Source: Bacillota bacterium
GTDB taxonomy: Bacteria > Bacillota > Sulfobacillia > JAJZIM01 > JAJZBP01
Length of the DNA stretch: 5,409 bases
NCBI GenBank assembly: GCA_021798855.1
Contig: JAJZBP010000150.1
Span: forward strand, 1 to 5,409
Direction of reading: 5' to 3'
The translations under genes were made by a program, and so were the position numbers. The notes below the pieces were generated by a model, which saw nothing but the letters and a program-made list of their open reading frames with translations, was not told the origin of the DNA and searched no databases. Below, piece after piece: positions 5,266 through 5,409 of this stretch (positions are counted from its first letter, which is position 1; every line of letters starts with the position of its first letter).

Positions 5266-5409
5266 CACCGGAGCCATGCATGGGACTCGTAAGATATTAA
5301 ATTATGCCATCGAACGAACAATTGGAAATAGATGTTATGCAGAATATTTCAGGGTAGGTCGCCTCCTCCCTCGGCAAGATGAGGGCAGATGCGATAGTTC
5401 CATAGATCG
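5266..5409. other. AT-rich tail without an assignable gene
   Basis: Bases 5281-5350 are about one third G+C by hand count (23 of 70), well below the rest of the window. A frame from ATG 5276 stays open to the window edge (44 codons; begins MHGTRKILNYAIERTIGNRC). Its only SD-like run, GGAG, is 2 nt from the ATG, too close to support the start. On the - strand an extended -10-like TGGCATAAT is present, with no credible gene downstream. This may be the edge of an intergenic region, a control region or transferred DNA. Confidence 0.3.

Overview
The window looks like a piece of a high-GC, Gram-positive (Bacillota) chromosome. The evidence is strong GGAGG-type ribosome binding sites, U-rich intrinsic terminators, a Tpx that reads like the Bacillus-type enzyme, a small protein resembling the Bacillota YaaL/DUF2508 family, and B12 control through a terminator-type riboswitch. 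A thermophilic or Alicyclobacillaceae-like lineage (Kyrpidia type) would fit, but that is inference. I see no rRNA, tRNA, CRISPR array or transposase.

Layout, left to right. (1) 1-495, + strand: 3' part of tpx, a thiol peroxidase cut by the window edge, with the peroxidatic cysteine but not the usual resolving cysteine. (2) 575-615: a perfect 19-bp hairpin serving as a shared terminator between tpx and the convergent gene on the other strand. (3) 668-952, - strand: a 94-residue protein I do not recognise, with a good SD, a sigma-A-like promoter about 180 nt upstream and a structured leader. (4) 1263-1332: one good and one weak terminator for the next - strand gene. (5) 1372-3222, - strand: a 616-residue fusion of CobT and BluB. 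(6) 3237-3556, - strand: a cobalamin riboswitch and intrinsic terminator directly upstream of the fusion. (7) 3601-3888, - strand: a YaaL/DUF2508-like small protein. (8) 4011-4760, + strand: a YfcE/MJ0936-type metallophosphoesterase, divergent from yaaL. (9) About 4900-5265, + strand: a helical, basic protein of unknown function whose best-placed start codon is ACG. (10) 5266-5409: an AT-rich tail with no assignable gene.

The most coherent story is the B12 module. BluB turns reduced FMN and oxygen into 5,6-dimethylbenzimidazole (DMB). CobT joins DMB to the ribose phosphate of nicotinate mononucleotide, giving alpha-ribazole phosphate for the lower ligand of cobalamin. Here both steps sit in one polypeptide, with the known catalytic residues of both halves intact, under a cobalamin riboswitch that can form mutually exclusive terminator and antiterminator hairpins. 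The other genes appear to be independent units. The fusion and the riboswitch are built from known parts. The points most worth a second look are the fusion, the large insertion in the riboswitch, the resolving-cysteine-less Tpx, the orphan 94-residue gene with its leader, and the gene with a possible ACG start.
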